From the NCBI RefSeq assembly GCF_900141735.1, contig NZ_FQYO01000001.1, forward strand, positions 310,001-374,000: a stretch of DNA of 64,000 nucleotides, written 5' to 3'. The notes under the pieces were generated by a model. The model was not told where the DNA came from and did not search any database. It saw nothing but the letters and a program-made list of their open reading frames with translations. Every line of letters starts with the position of its first letter. Position 1 is the stretch's first letter. The DNA is from Wenxinia saemankumensis (GTDB lineage: Bacteria > Pseudomonadota > Alphaproteobacteria > Rhodobacterales > Rhodobacteraceae). The translations under genes and the position numbers were made by a program. Below are positions 26,608 through 37,514 of this stretch, piece after piece.

Positions 26608-27540
26608 TCAGGCCAGCGACGGATCGCCGCCGCCATATTGCGCGGCGATGTCGACGAAGGACCCGCCCCGGCAGCGCTTGAGATGCTCGAGCGCGTGGAT
26701 CTGCCCGGTCATCTCGAGCGCGTCCCTGTAGACCGGGTCGTGCCAACCCTCGATGTCGATGGCGCCTTCGTAGCCCGCGAGGCGCAGCTCGCTGATGATG
26801 TCGGTCCAGTTGCTGTCCCCGAAGCCGGGGGTCCGCATCCAGACGAAGGGCTCCTTCCCGAAGATGCCGTGCTCGCGGATCACCTCCCACCGCACGGTCG
26901 CGTCCTTGCCGTGGACGTGAAAGATCTTCGGCGCCCATTTGCGGATCTGCGGGAGCGGGTCGATGAGGTAGACGAGCTGATGGCACGGCTCCCATTCGAG
27001 GCCGATATTCTCGTCCGGCGTCTCGTTGAAGATCAGCTCCCACGCGTCGGGATTGTGGGCGATGTTCCAGTCGCCGGTCTGCCAGTTGCCCTCCATCGCG
27101 CAGTTCTCGAAGGCGATCCGCACGCCCCTGTCGGCGGCGCGTTTCGCCAGCTCGCTCCACACCTCGCGGTAGCGCGGCAGGCTGTCGGTCAGCGGCTTGC
27201 CCCGCACCCGGCCGGTGAAGCCGGCGACGCAGGTCGCGCCGAAATGGTGGGCGTTGTCGATGCAGTCCTTCCAGCCCTGCAGCGTGTCGCGGTCGAGCGG
27301 CTGATCCTCGAGCGGGTTGCCGAACATCCCCAGGGTCGAGATCGTGATGTCCCGGTCCCCGATCGCCTCGCGGCACCGCTTGCCGAGTTCGGCAAGGTCC
27401 TGCCCGTTCGTCGTCTGCCAGAAGAACGGCTCGAAGCTCTCGAAGCCGAGATCCGCTATCTCTGCGATCCGGTCCGCGGCCTCGCCGCCGCTGGCGCTGA
27501 TCATGGTGCCGATGCGGATGGATCTGGCGGGGTCGGTCAT
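26608..27540 (-). CDS. TIM-barrel sugar isomerase/epimerase
   Basis: 310 residues of the xylose isomerase-like TIM-barrel fold. Metal and active-site residues are visible in RIAFENCAMEGNWQTG (Glu), GLEWEPCHQLVYLIDPL (Glu and His), IFHVHGKDATV (His and Asp) and AIDIEGWHDPVY (Glu). It overlaps the upstream oxidoreductase gene by 4 bases (ATGA) and is separated from the lacI-type gene downstream by the operators. It probably acts in series with the oxidoreductase on a sugar; the substrate is unknown. Confidence 0.85.
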   Translation of the reverse strand: MTDPARSIRIGTMISASGGEAADRIAEIADLGFESFEPFFWQTTNGQDLAELGKRCREAIGDRDITISTLGMFGNPLEDQPLDRDTLQGWKDCIDNAHHFGATCVAGFTGRVRGKPLTDSLPRYREVWSELAKRAADRGVRIAFENCAMEGNWQTGDWNIAHNPDAWELIFNETPDENIGLEWEPCHQLVYLIDPLPQIRKWAPKIFHVHGKDATVRWEVIREHGIFGKEPFVWMRTPGFGDSNWTDIISELRLAGYEGAIDIEGWHDPVYRDALEMTGQIHALEHLKRCRGGSFVDIAAQYGGGDPSLA

Positions 27541-28568
27541 GGGGTCTCTCCGATGGTGACGCGCGCCCCGCTCTCCGCGCTCTCGATCGCGGCGAAGGTC
27601 ATGGCGAGGCTGCGGATGTTGTCGTGATTGACGGAAAGGGGATCGCGCCCCTCGTCCCGCGCGGTCAGGAAATCGAGGATGACGCCGGCATGGCCCTCGG
27701 CCGGCACGTCGGGCACGGGCGGCAGCGCCACGGGCCGCGTCTCGCGGAAGAAGCCCTCCGTCCCGTCGCGCACGGCCCCCTCGATCCCCAGATTGCCGTC
27801 CCACAGGATCGAGCCCTTCGTCCCGGTGATCCGCCAGGCGGATTCCCAGCTCGTCGGCGCGCCCTCGGCCACCCAGGATCCGCGATAGGTGATGCAGGAT
27901 CCGTCGGCGCAGTCGAACAGCACGTTCGCGCTGGCGCCGTGGGCGAACCACGACCCCTTGGGGTTCGTCTCCTGCGCGTAGACCCGCACCGGCTCGGACG
28001 GGGCGAGGAAGCGGGCCGCGTCGAAGGTGTGGATCGCCATGTCCAGCAGCAGGACGTGCTCCATCTCCTCGCGGAAGCCGCCGAAATGCGGGCCGAGGAA
28101 GAAATCGGCGTGAAGGCCGGTGATCTCGCCCAGCTCGCCGCCCTCGATCAGGGCGCGGACCTGGCGGATGCCGGGCAGGTGGCGGCGGTTCTGGACGATC
28201 GCGTGCAGGCGGCCCTGCTCGCGCGCCAGCGACAGCAGCCAGCGCGCCTCGTCCAGGCCGTTGGCCATCGGCTTCTCGGACAGCACGTCGCAGCCATGGG
28301 CGAAGGCGGTCTCGACGACGGACCGGCGGGCCGGCGGCACGACGATGTCGAAGACGAGCTCGGCGCCGGTCTCGTCCAGCATCGCGGCGAGGTCGGTCCC
28401 GGCCCGGGCGCCCTGCCCCCAGTCCGCCGCGCGCGCCTCGGCGGCGGCGGCCGAGAGGTCGACGAACCCGGCGATCTCGATCCGGTCGGCAAGCGCAGGC
28501 GTCTCGCGGATGGCACGAAGCCACCCCGCGGACATCTGCCCGCAGCCCGCCATAACGGCGCGCGTCAT
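27537..28568 (-). CDS. Gfo/Idh/MocA-family oxidoreductase
   Basis: 343 residues. The N-terminal Rossmann fold starts MTRAVMAGCGQMSAGWLRA with a GxGxxxxxW-like loop. The conserved EKP motif is in VLSEKPMANGLDEA. The C-terminal substrate domain includes FFLGPHFGGFREEMEHVLLLDMAIHTFD (split: HFGGFREEMEHVLLLDM, AIHTFD), whose His and Asp fit the catalytic DxxxH region of the family. The start at 28568 follows GGGAGGATACC; the extra upstream codons are not needed. It oxidises or reduces a sugar with NAD(P). It is divergent from the second LacI-type gene. Confidence 0.9.
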   Translation of the reverse strand: MTRAVMAGCGQMSAGWLRAIRETPALADRIEIAGFVDLSAAAAEARAADWGQGARAGTDLAAMLDETGAELVFDIVVPPARRSVVETAFAHGCDVLSEKPMANGLDEARWLLSLAREQGRLHAIVQNRRHLPGIRQVRALIEGGELGEITGLHADFFLGPHFGGFREEMEHVLLLDMAIHTFDAARFLAPSEPVRVYAQETNPKGSWFAHGASANVLFDCADGSCITYRGSWVAEGAPTSWESAWRITGTKGSILWDGNLGIEGAVRDGTEGFFRETRPVALPPVPDVPAEGHAGVILDFLTARDEGRDPLSVNHDNIRSLAMTFAAIESAESGARVTIGETP

Positions 28569-28608
28569 GATGGTATCCTCCCACATCCGGCGGCCCTCCT
28601 CGACTCGC

Positions 28609-28676
28609 CGGAAACGTTTACGACGCTACCCACGGCCCGCCGGACGTGTCAAAGGATTTCTCGGAAACGTTTCCGA
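28609..28676. promoter_or_regulatory. Two LacI-type operators in divergent promoter region
   Basis: TCGGAAACGTTTCCGA (28661-28676) is a perfect 16-bp palindrome ending 15 bp before the GTG start of the lacI-type gene. CGGAAACGTTTACG (28609-28622) is a second copy with one mismatch, about 41 bp upstream of the oxidoreductase start. They probably let the regulator control itself and the divergent oxidoreductase-isomerase genes. Confidence 0.88.
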
Positions 28677-28691
28677 ACCGGAAGGATCCGC

Positions 28692-29714
28692 GTGACCGGC
28701 ATCAAGGCCCTGGCCCGCCATCTCGACCTCTCCATCGGCACGGTCAGCCGCGCGCTGAACGCCAAGCCCGATGTCAGCGCGGCGACCCGCGACCGCGTCC
28801 TCGCCGCCGCGCGCGAGCTGGGCTACCGGCCCAACCATTCGGGCCGCGCCCTGCGGCACGGGCGGACGGGCACGGTCGGCCTCGTGGTCGAGACGGGCAG
28901 CCCGACCTCGCTCGCGGGGGACGCCTTCTTCATGCAGCTCACCGACGCGATGCAGGAGGTGCTGGCCGGCGCGGGGACCGATCTCGTCCTGCTGCCCTGC
29001 CGCAGCGCGGACGACCCGATCGAGTTCCTGCGCCGGCAGGTCGCGCGGCGCATGGTCGACGCGCTCGTCATCACCGCCACCCGCCGGCAGGATCCCCGGA
29101 TCGCGATGCTGCTCGAGGAGGGAATGCCCTTCCTCGCGCTCGGCCGCAGCGAGACGCCGGGCGACTGGCCGTGGATCGACCTCGACTTCGACGGCGTCGT
29201 GCGGCGCGCGGTGACCGAGCTGGCCGCGCTCGGCCACCGCCGGATCGCGCTGGTCGCGCCGCGCCGGGACGTGAACCTCGCCCGCCTCTGGACGGACGGC
29301 TACCGCGCCGCGATCCGCGAGGCGGGGCTGGTCGCGGACGAGGGGCTGATCCTGCGTCTCTCGGTCAGCGAGAACGGCGGGCGGCAGGCGGCCGAGGCGG
29401 TGCTGGGCATGAAGCCCCGCCCGACCGCGATCCTCCTGGTGAGCGAGATGCTGGCCACCGGCCTCTACGGCCGCCTCGCAGAAGCGGGGCTCGAGGTGGG
29501 GCGCGATCTCTCGGTCATCGGCTTCCGCCGCAATCCCCAGCTCGGCTTCCTGCGGCCAGGCCTCGCGGGCTTCGCGCTCGACCTGCGCGCGCTGGGCGAG
29601 GCGGTCGGCCGGGCGGCGCTGGCCCTGTCCGAGCCGGGCGGCCCGGCGGACGGGGTGGTCTGGGGAATGGACTGGGTGCCCGCCCCCTCGGTCGGCCCCG
29701 CGCCGGCGGGCTAG
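28692..29714 (+). CDS. LacI-family transcriptional regulator (second)
   Basis: 340 residues, starting with GTG 28692 after GGAAGGATCCGC. The HTH lies at the very N-terminus (TGIKALARHLDLSIGTVSRA), followed by the hinge GYRPNHSGRALRHGRTG and a sensor domain with LGRSETPGDWPWIDLDF and ALGHRRIALVAPRRD. The CG-centred palindromes upstream are its presumed sites. The gene is divergent from the oxidoreductase-isomerase pair. Its operator core (GAAACGTTTC) differs from that of the other LacI-type regulator (GAAACCGATTTC), so the two regulators should not cross-bind strongly. Confidence 0.92.
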   Translation: MTGIKALARHLDLSIGTVSRALNAKPDVSAATRDRVLAAARELGYRPNHSGRALRHGRTGTVGLVVETGSPTSLAGDAFFMQLTDAMQEVLAGAGTDLVLLPCRSADDPIEFLRRQVARRMVDALVITATRRQDPRIAMLLEEGMPFLALGRSETPGDWPWIDLDFDGVVRRAVTELAALGHRRIALVAPRRDVNLARLWTDGYRAAIREAGLVADEGLILRLSVSENGGRQAAEAVLGMKPRPTAILLVSEMLATGLYGRLAEAGLEVGRDLSVIGFRRNPQLGFLRPGLAGFALDLRALGEAVGRAALALSEPGGPADGVVWGMDWVPAPSVGPAPAG

Positions 29715-29716
29715 GC

Positions 29717-30478
29717 TCAGGCCGGCACGACCAGCCGCCGGCCGGCCACGGTCTCGACCGCGAGCGGCGTGTCGAAGAGATCGCTCAGCAGCGCCCCCGT
29801 CAGCCGCAGCTGGGCCGGGCCCGCGGTGACCAGCCGCCCGTCCTTCAAGGCGACGATCCGGTCGGCGTAGCGCGCCGCGGTGGCGAGGTCGTGCATCACG
29901 ACGACGACGCTGCGCTGCCCCGGCCCGGGGCGCGAGATCGCGTGCAGCCGCTCCATCAGGTCGCGGACATAGCGCGGGTCGAGCGCGGCCAGCGGCTCGT
30001 CCAGCAGCATCCAGGGCGTGCCCTGGGCATGGGCCATGGCGACGAAGGCCCGCTGGCGCTGCCCGCCCGACAGCGTGTCGAGCAGCCGGTCCCGCAGCGG
30101 GCCGAGGTCGAACAGCTCCAGCGCCTCGTCCACCGCGGCGCGATCGTCAGGGCCGGGGCGTCCCCCGTGATGGGTCCAGCGCCCGAAGGAAACGAGGTCT
30201 TCCACATTCAGCCGCGCCGTCACCCGGTCGGTCTGGGTCATCAGCGCGACCACCCGCGCCCGCTCGCGCGGGCGGGCATTCGGCATGTCCAGCCCCTCGA
30301 CCGTCACGCGCCCGGCGGCGAGCGGCAGCAGCCCCGCCATCGCGTGCAGCAGCGTCGACTTGCCGGCGCCGTTCGGGCCGATCATCGCCGTCAGCCCCCC
30401 CTGCCCGAAGCGCAGGTCGATCCGGTCGAGGATCCGGGCATGGTCCCGCTCGACGATCAGGTCGCTCAGTTCGATCAC
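29717..30478 (-). CDS. Siderophore ABC transporter ATP-binding protein, FepC type
   Basis: 253 residues. Walker A GPNGAGKS is at residues 34-41, the signature is LSGGQRQRAFVAMAHAQ, Walker B WMLLDEPLAALD and the switch His is in VMHDLATAARYAD. The gene starts with GTG 30478, overlapping the stop of the permease gene (GTGA). Last gene of the four-gene importer. It ends next to the convergent LacI-type gene, whose stop is 2 bases away. Confidence 0.92.
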   Translation of the reverse strand: MIELSDLIVERDHARILDRIDLRFGQGGLTAMIGPNGAGKSTLLHAMAGLLPLAAGRVTVEGLDMPNARPRERARVVALMTQTDRVTARLNVEDLVSFGRWTHHGGRPGPDDRAAVDEALELFDLGPLRDRLLDTLSGGQRQRAFVAMAHAQGTPWMLLDEPLAALDPRYVRDLMERLHAISRPGPGQRSVVVVMHDLATAARYADRIVALKDGRLVTAGPAQLRLTGALLSDLFDTPLAVETVAGRRLVVPA

Positions 30479-31422
30479 GGGCGGGACCTCCGCAGGACGA
30501 GGAAGAGGAAGAGCAGGCCGCCGACGAACTCGACGATCACGGCCAGCGTGGATTGCAGGCCCAGCACCCGCTCGAAGACGAACTGCCCGGCGACCAGGAT
30601 CGCGGCGCCGATCAGCGCCGCGGCCGGGATCAGCGCGGCATGGCGCTGCGCGGGCAGCACGGCCTGGGCGAGGCTGGCCGCGATCAGGCCGAGGAAGGTG
30701 ACGGGGCCGACCAGCGCGGTCGAGACGGCGACCAGCGCCGCGACCAGCAGCAGCGTGCCGAGGACCAGCCGGTCGTAATCCATCCCCACCGCCCGGGCGC
30801 CTGTCCGCCCCAGGGCGGCGGCGTCGAGCGCGGGGGCCAGGCGCAGCGCGATCCCCAGCACCGGCAGCAGCACGATCCCGGCGATGGCCAGCTGCGCGGG
30901 ATCGACCGCCCCGAAGGACGCGGCGCTCGCCTGCTGGACGACGGCGTATTCCGACGGCTCGAGCATCCGCGCGGCGAGGCCGGACAGCCCGCGCAGGAAC
31001 ACGCCGAGGATGACGCCGGTCAGCACCATCCGCAGCAGGTCCTCCGCCCCCCGCCGCAGCAGCAGGCCGAAGAGGCCGGTCGCGGCGGCGGCCATCACCG
31101 CCGCCTCCGCCAGGAACTTCGCCATCGGCGGCAGCCCGGCGACGGAAGTGGCGCCGAGCGCGAAGACCAGCCCGGTCTGGACGAAGACGAAGAGCGCGTC
31201 GAAACCGACGATGCCGGGGGTCAGCAGCCGGTTGCGCGTCACCGCCTGGAACAGCACCGTCGCCGCCCCGACCGCCGCGCCCGTCGCGATCAGCGCGCCG
31301 AGGCGGATGCCCCGGATCCGGATGATGTAGCCGTAGGGCGCCCCCAGCCGCCACGCCATGAAGAGAGCGGCCAGCACGGCGAGTCCGAGCAGGAGGAACA
31401 GGATGCGCCGCCGCTCAGCCAT
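30475..31422 (-). CDS. Siderophore ABC transporter permease (second)
   Basis: 315 residues, FecCD family, with eight or more hydrophobic helices. Family features are IRIRGIRLGALIATGAAVGAA near the N-terminus (given in part), GIVGFDALFV, GPVTFLGLIAASLAQAVLP and the C-terminal VIVEFVGGLLFLFLVLRR. It overlaps the first permease gene by 8 bp and the ATPase gene by 3 bp. The two permeases form the heterodimeric channel for iron-siderophore uptake. Confidence 0.9.
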   Translation of the reverse strand: MAERRRILFLLLGLAVLAALFMAWRLGAPYGYIIRIRGIRLGALIATGAAVGAATVLFQAVTRNRLLTPGIVGFDALFVFVQTGLVFALGATSVAGLPPMAKFLAEAAVMAAAATGLFGLLLRRGAEDLLRMVLTGVILGVFLRGLSGLAARMLEPSEYAVVQQASAASFGAVDPAQLAIAGIVLLPVLGIALRLAPALDAAALGRTGARAVGMDYDRLVLGTLLLVAALVAVSTALVGPVTFLGLIAASLAQAVLPAQRHAALIPAAALIGAAILVAGQFVFERVLGLQSTLAVIVEFVGGLLFLFLVLRRSRP

Positions 31423-32374
31423 GATGCCCCCCGCGCGGGGCGGCATGCAGCAGCCACAGGAACAGCCCCGCCCCCAGCACGGCGAAGATCGTGCCGGCCG
31501 GGATCTCGTAGGGCCAGCGGATCACCCGGCCGAGGATGTCGCAGGCCAGCACCGCCCCGGCCCCGCCCATCGCGATGAGCGGCAGGTTGCGTCGCAGGTT
31601 GTCGCCGCGCCAGCGGCTGACGAGGTTCGGCACGACCAGCCCGACGAAGGGAATCGACCCCACCGTCACCACCACCGCCGCGACGCAGACCGAGACCAGC
31701 GCCAGCCCCGCCAGCAGCGTGCCCCGCGCGTCGAGGCCGAGCGCGCGGGCGGTGTCCTCGCCCAGTCCCAGCAGCGTCAGCCGGTCGGCGGCGGCGTAGA
31801 GCGCGGCGGTCGCGGCGGCGCCGATCCAGAGCAGCTCGTAGCGGCCGCGCAGCACGCCCGAGAACTCCCCCGACATCCAGGTGCCGACATATTGCACGAG
31901 GTCGGTGATCCAGCCGAGCCAGAGCGCGGCCGCGCCGAGGATCCCGCCGTAGATCAGCCCGACCAGCGGCAGCAGGACCGGGTCGCGCCGCGGCACCGCC
32001 CGGGCGAGCGCGAGGAAGCCGAACGTGCCGGCCAGCGCCGCGAGGCCCGCCACCGCCATCTTGACGATCAGCGGCGCGCCCGGCGCCATCAGGGTGATGC
32101 CGAGCAGGCCCAGCGTCGCCGCCTCGGGCGTGCCGACCAGGCCCGGCTCCACCAGCCGGTTCTGCACGGCGAGCTGCACCACCGCCCCCGCCACGGCCAG
32201 CGCCGCGCCGGCCAGCAACGCGGCCAGCGTGCGCGGCACGCGGCTGACGGCGACCAGAAGCCCGGCGTCGAGATCGCCGCCGAACAGCGAGGCCGCCCCG
32301 ACGAGAACGCTCGCCCCCGAGAGGAGGGCGAGCGCGAGAAGCCCGAGGGCGAGGTGCGCCCGGGGGGCCGTCAT
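31415..32374 (-). CDS. Siderophore ABC transporter permease (first)
   Basis: 319 residues, FecCD family. It shows RVPRTLAALLAGAALAVAGA, the typical first conserved block, then NRLVEPGLVGTPEAATLG, GSIPFVGLVVPNLVSRWRGD and EIPAGTIFAVLGAGLFLWLL. I chose ATG 32374, 13 bp after the binding-protein stop. ATG 32404 would overlap that gene by 17 bp, and neither start has a strong ribosome site. Confidence 0.9.
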   Translation of the reverse strand: MTAPRAHLALGLLALALLSGASVLVGAASLFGGDLDAGLLVAVSRVPRTLAALLAGAALAVAGAVVQLAVQNRLVEPGLVGTPEAATLGLLGITLMAPGAPLIVKMAVAGLAALAGTFGFLALARAVPRRDPVLLPLVGLIYGGILGAAALWLGWITDLVQYVGTWMSGEFSGVLRGRYELLWIGAAATAALYAAADRLTLLGLGEDTARALGLDARGTLLAGLALVSVCVAAVVVTVGSIPFVGLVVPNLVSRWRGDNLRRNLPLIAMGGAGAVLACDILGRVIRWPYEIPAGTIFAVLGAGLFLWLLHAAPRGGHHG

Positions 32375-32387
32375 CGCGGGCACTGGA

Positions 32388-33293
32388 TCAGCTGCCCGAC
32401 GCATCCGCGCCGAGGGCTTCGGCGATCTCGGTCGTGGTCGCGATGAGCGAGCGGATGCCGCCCCCCGCGAGGTAGAGCGGCGCGGGATCGAGATAGACGA
32501 TCTGCCCTTCCTGCGCGGCCGTGGTCCCGGCGATCAGCGGATTGTCCAGCGTCGCCGCGGCGGCCTCGCCCTCCTGCCCGATGGCGGCGCCGCGATCGAC
32601 GACGAAGATCCAGTCGGGATCGGTCTCGGCCACGAACTCGAAGGACACCGCCTCGCCATGCGTCTCGGCGTCGAGGTCCGGCACCGCCTCGGCGAGGCCG
32701 AGATCGGTGTGAATCCAGCCGAAGCGGCTGCCCGCGCCGTAGGCCGAGAGGGTGCCGCCATTGGCGAGCAGGATCAGCACCTCGCCCTCATCAGCCGCGG
32801 CGTCCTGCACGTCGGCCTGCACCGCGGCGAACTCCTCGCGCAGCGCCTCGGCCTCGGCCTCGTGGCCGAACAGCGCGCCGTAGGCCTCCAGCCGGGCGAG
32901 GCCCTGCTGGACCACGTCCTCGCCGATGGTCATGTCGAGCGTCGGCGCGATCTGCGACAGCGGCTCCACCTGGCTCTGCGAACGGCCGCCCGCGACGATC
33001 AGGTCCGGGCCCATCGCGGCGATCGTCTCGAAATCGGGCTCGAACAGGGTGCCGACGATCTCGGCCTGCGCCAGCGTATCGGCCAGATAGGCGGGCGGAG
33101 TGATGTCGGGCACGCCGGCGACCGTGACGCCGAGCGCGCTCAGCGTGTCGATGGCGGCGAGGTCGAGCGCGACGACGGTGCCGGGCACGCCGTCCAGCTC
33201 GACCGGGCCGGTCGCCGTCTCGATCGTGGTGGCCTGGGCGAGGGCGGCCCCGGGCAGGAGCGTCGCGGCAAGGAGAGAGGTGCGAAGGATCAT
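32388..33293 (-). CDS. Siderophore-binding protein of ABC importer
   Basis: 301 residues, periplasmic helical-backbone binding protein resembling the FatB/CeuE/YclQ group for catecholate-type siderophores. The signal peptide is ILRTSLLAATLLPGAALA. Typical segments are VVALDLAAIDTLSALGV, ETIAAMGPDLIVAGGRSQSQ, VLILLANGGTLSAYGAGSRF and FVVDRGAAIGQEG. It is the first gene of the importer and has an unusual structured leader. Ligand type is inferred from the subfamily. Confidence 0.88.
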   Translation of the reverse strand: MILRTSLLAATLLPGAALAQATTIETATGPVELDGVPGTVVALDLAAIDTLSALGVTVAGVPDITPPAYLADTLAQAEIVGTLFEPDFETIAAMGPDLIVAGGRSQSQVEPLSQIAPTLDMTIGEDVVQQGLARLEAYGALFGHEAEAEALREEFAAVQADVQDAAADEGEVLILLANGGTLSAYGAGSRFGWIHTDLGLAEAVPDLDAETHGEAVSFEFVAETDPDWIFVVDRGAAIGQEGEAAAATLDNPLIAGTTAAQEGQIVYLDPAPLYLAGGGIRSLIATTTEIAEALGADASGS

Positions 33294-33303
33294 GTCGAGT
33301 TCC

Positions 33304-33385
33304 GGTGTTGCGCGGCCCCGGGCCGCTGGCGGTGATGCACGGCCTGCCGGCCGCTGGCGGTGTTGCGCGGCGTCGGCGCCGCTGG
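33304..33385 (-). repeat. Three tandem 27-28-bp repeats in the siderophore leader
   Basis: Units 33304-33330, 33331-33358 and 33359-33385 share GGTGTTGCGCGGC at one end and CCGCTGG at the other, with differing middles. On the transcribed strand each folds into a hairpin: GCGGC-CCGGG-GCCGC, CGGCC-GGCA-GGCCG and GCGGC-GCCGAC-GCCGC. The differing middles keep the pairing. The array fills the predicted 5' untranslated region, ending 11 bp from the start codon. Confidence 0.8.
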
Positions 33386-33396
33386 ACAGTCCCGAC

Positions 33397-33425
33397 TTAT
33401 TCGGTCAGGTAATATCCGACAGCAA
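33397..33425 (-). promoter_or_regulatory. Candidate promoter of the siderophore operon
   Basis: Read on the minus strand: TTGCTG (33425-33420), 17 bp, GAATAA (33402-33397). Transcription would start near 33390 and include the three-hairpin leader. This is the most AT-rich stretch between the divergent genes. I looked for a clear iron-box palindrome and did not find one. Confidence 0.45.
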
Positions 33426-33443
33426 TAGTAGGAAACGACGGAC

Positions 33444-33749
33444 GTGCAACCCCCCTTCGCCGCGACAGGAACCTTCCCCACGGGGAAGGCGAGTCAGTAT
33501 CTCCAGCAGCTCTGCAAGCACTTCGCCCACAAGATCGAGGTCCGCTACGACCCGACCAGCGCCGAGGCGGCGCTGCCGACCGGCCCCTGCATCATGGCCG
33601 CGGGCGACGATCTGCTGACCATCGGCGTCACCGCCCCCGATGCCGAGGGGCTGGCCCGGGCCAAGGCGATCGTCGACGATCACCTTGCCCGCTTCGCCCA
33701 TCGCGAGGACTTCACCACGATGGACTGGACCGACCACCCCGCGGGGTAG
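33444..33749 (+). CDS. DUF2218 protein
   Basis: 101 residues, starting with GTG 33444. The sequence has the DUF2218 pattern: ATGTFPTGKASQYLQQLCKHF, then KIEVRYDPTSAEAALP and LARAKAIVDDHLARFAHRED. No signal peptide or membrane segment. Small DUF2218 proteins are often encoded near siderophore uptake or iron genes, and here the gene is divergent from a siderophore importer and probably shares its promoter region. The biochemical function is unknown. Confidence 0.85.
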   Translation: MQPPFAATGTFPTGKASQYLQQLCKHFAHKIEVRYDPTSAEAALPTGPCIMAAGDDLLTIGVTAPDAEGLARAKAIVDDHLARFAHREDFTTMDWTDHPAG

Positions 33750-33837
33750 ATCGCGGCGCGCGGCCCCTGCCCTCCGCCCCTGCCCTTCGTCAACTGCGCC
33801 TGCTAGACCCCTTGCCAGCGGACGAAGGGAGCGCGCG

Positions 33838-35097
33838 ATGGGACGGACGAACTGGGCCGGGAATCTGACCTACGGGGCCGAGGCGCTCGCCGCCCCCCGC
33901 TCGGTCGAGGAGGTGCAGGACCTCGTGCGCGGGACGGCCCGGCTGAAGGCGCTGGGCTCGCGCCACAGCTTCAACGGCGTGGCCGATACCTCAGGCACGC
34001 AGGTCTCGCTCGCCGCGATGGACCGGGTGACCGGCTTCGACGCGGCGACCGGGCGCGTGACGGCCGGGGGCGGCATCCTGCACGCCACGCTGGCCGAGGC
34101 GCTGCAGCGCGAGGGGCGCGCCCTCTCGAACCTGGCCTCGCTGCCCCATATCTCGGTGGTCGGCGCGGCGGCGACGGCGACGCATGGCTCGGGCTCGCGG
34201 ATCGGCGGCCTCGCCGCCCAGGTGGCGGGCCTGCAGATCGTGGACGGGACCGGCCGGCTGCGCGAGATCACCCGCGCGGGCGATTCGGACCTGCTCGACG
34301 CGATCGTCGTGGGGATCGGCGCGCTCGGCATCGTGACGCAGGTGACGCTCGACACCGAGCCGACCTACGACATCCGGCAGGACGTGTTCGAGGACCTGCC
34401 CTTCGCCCGGCTGGAAGCGGAGTTCGACGCGATCATGGGTGCGGGCCACAGCGTCAGCGTCTTCACCGAATGGGCGGGCGAGAGCGCAAGGCAGGTCTGG
34501 GTGAAATCCCGCACCAGGGGCGAGCTTGCCCCGCGCGGCCCGTTCCACGGCGCCCGCCCGGCCAGGTGCGACACGAACCCCGTCCCCGGCGCGCCCGCCG
34601 TCAACGCGACGCCGCAGATGGGCGTGCCCGGCCCCTGGCACGAGCGGCTGCCGCATTTCCGGATGGGATTCGCCCCCAGCAGCGGCGAGGAGATCCAGGC
34701 CGAGTACTTCGTCGCCCGCGAGGATTCGGCGGCGATGATCGCCGCGCTCCGCCCGCTCGGCCACGAGATGCGGGACGCGCTCGTCTCGTCCGAGATCCGC
34801 ACCGTCGCCGCCGACGAACCGTGGCTCAGCCCCGCCGCGCGCGGCGACCGGACCTGCGCGCATTTCACCTTCCGCCGCGACGCCGCGGCGGTCGCGCGGC
34901 TGCTGCCCCGGATCGAGGACGCGCTCGCCCCGCTGGGCGCCGTGCCGCATTGGGGCAAGGTCACGGCGATGCCGCCCGAGCGGATCGCGGCGCTGTTTCC
35001 CCGGCTGCGCGATTTCCGCGAGATCGTCCGCGATTTCGATCCCGAGGGGAAGTTCGCCAACGCCTTCACCCGCCGCCTTCTGGAGGCGGCGGCCTGA
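33838..35097 (+). CDS. Alditol oxidase-like FAD enzyme (VAO family)
   Basis: 419 residues, close to the 418 of Streptomyces AldO. These enzymes oxidise sugar alcohols such as xylitol or sorbitol at C1 with oxygen, releasing hydrogen peroxide. The FAD-binding domain has ALGSRHSFNGVADT, where His43 matches the His that carries covalent FAD, then LPHISVVGAAATATHGSGS. The C-terminal substrate domain includes RTVAADEPWLSPA, RTCAHFTFRRD and the final PHWGKVTAM and FDPEGKFANAF, all typical. The start is preceded by GAAGGGA. KatG is encoded 104 bp downstream on the same strand and could remove the peroxide. Confidence 0.88.
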   Translation: MGRTNWAGNLTYGAEALAAPRSVEEVQDLVRGTARLKALGSRHSFNGVADTSGTQVSLAAMDRVTGFDAATGRVTAGGGILHATLAEALQREGRALSNLASLPHISVVGAAATATHGSGSRIGGLAAQVAGLQIVDGTGRLREITRAGDSDLLDAIVVGIGALGIVTQVTLDTEPTYDIRQDVFEDLPFARLEAEFDAIMGAGHSVSVFTEWAGESARQVWVKSRTRGELAPRGPFHGARPARCDTNPVPGAPAVNATPQMGVPGPWHERLPHFRMGFAPSSGEEIQAEYFVAREDSAAMIAALRPLGHEMRDALVSSEIRTVAADEPWLSPAARGDRTCAHFTFRRDAAAVARLLPRIEDALAPLGAVPHWGKVTAMPPERIAALFPRLRDFREIVRDFDPEGKFANAFTRRLLEAAA

Positions 35098-35165
35098 TCG
35101 GGCGGCCGGGCCGGAAGAGCCGACGCGGCGCCCCGCCCCTTGCCCCCTGCCCCTCGACTTTTTAG

Positions 35166-37409
<2,244 letters not shown>

Positions 37410-37514
37410 TCCGGCCCGACCGGCGGCCCGCCCCCGCGGCGGGCCGCGCTGCCGCCCGTCCCCGCCGCCGGGGGCGGGCGGTTCGCGTTCCGGTGGGCCG
37501 GGCCGGCGCCGGGC

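Noticed and set aside
33386-33443. Iron-responsive (Fur/RirA/Irr-type) box for the siderophore operon
   Set aside because: The region has suggestive TCGG...CCGA symmetry but no match to a box I can name reliably.
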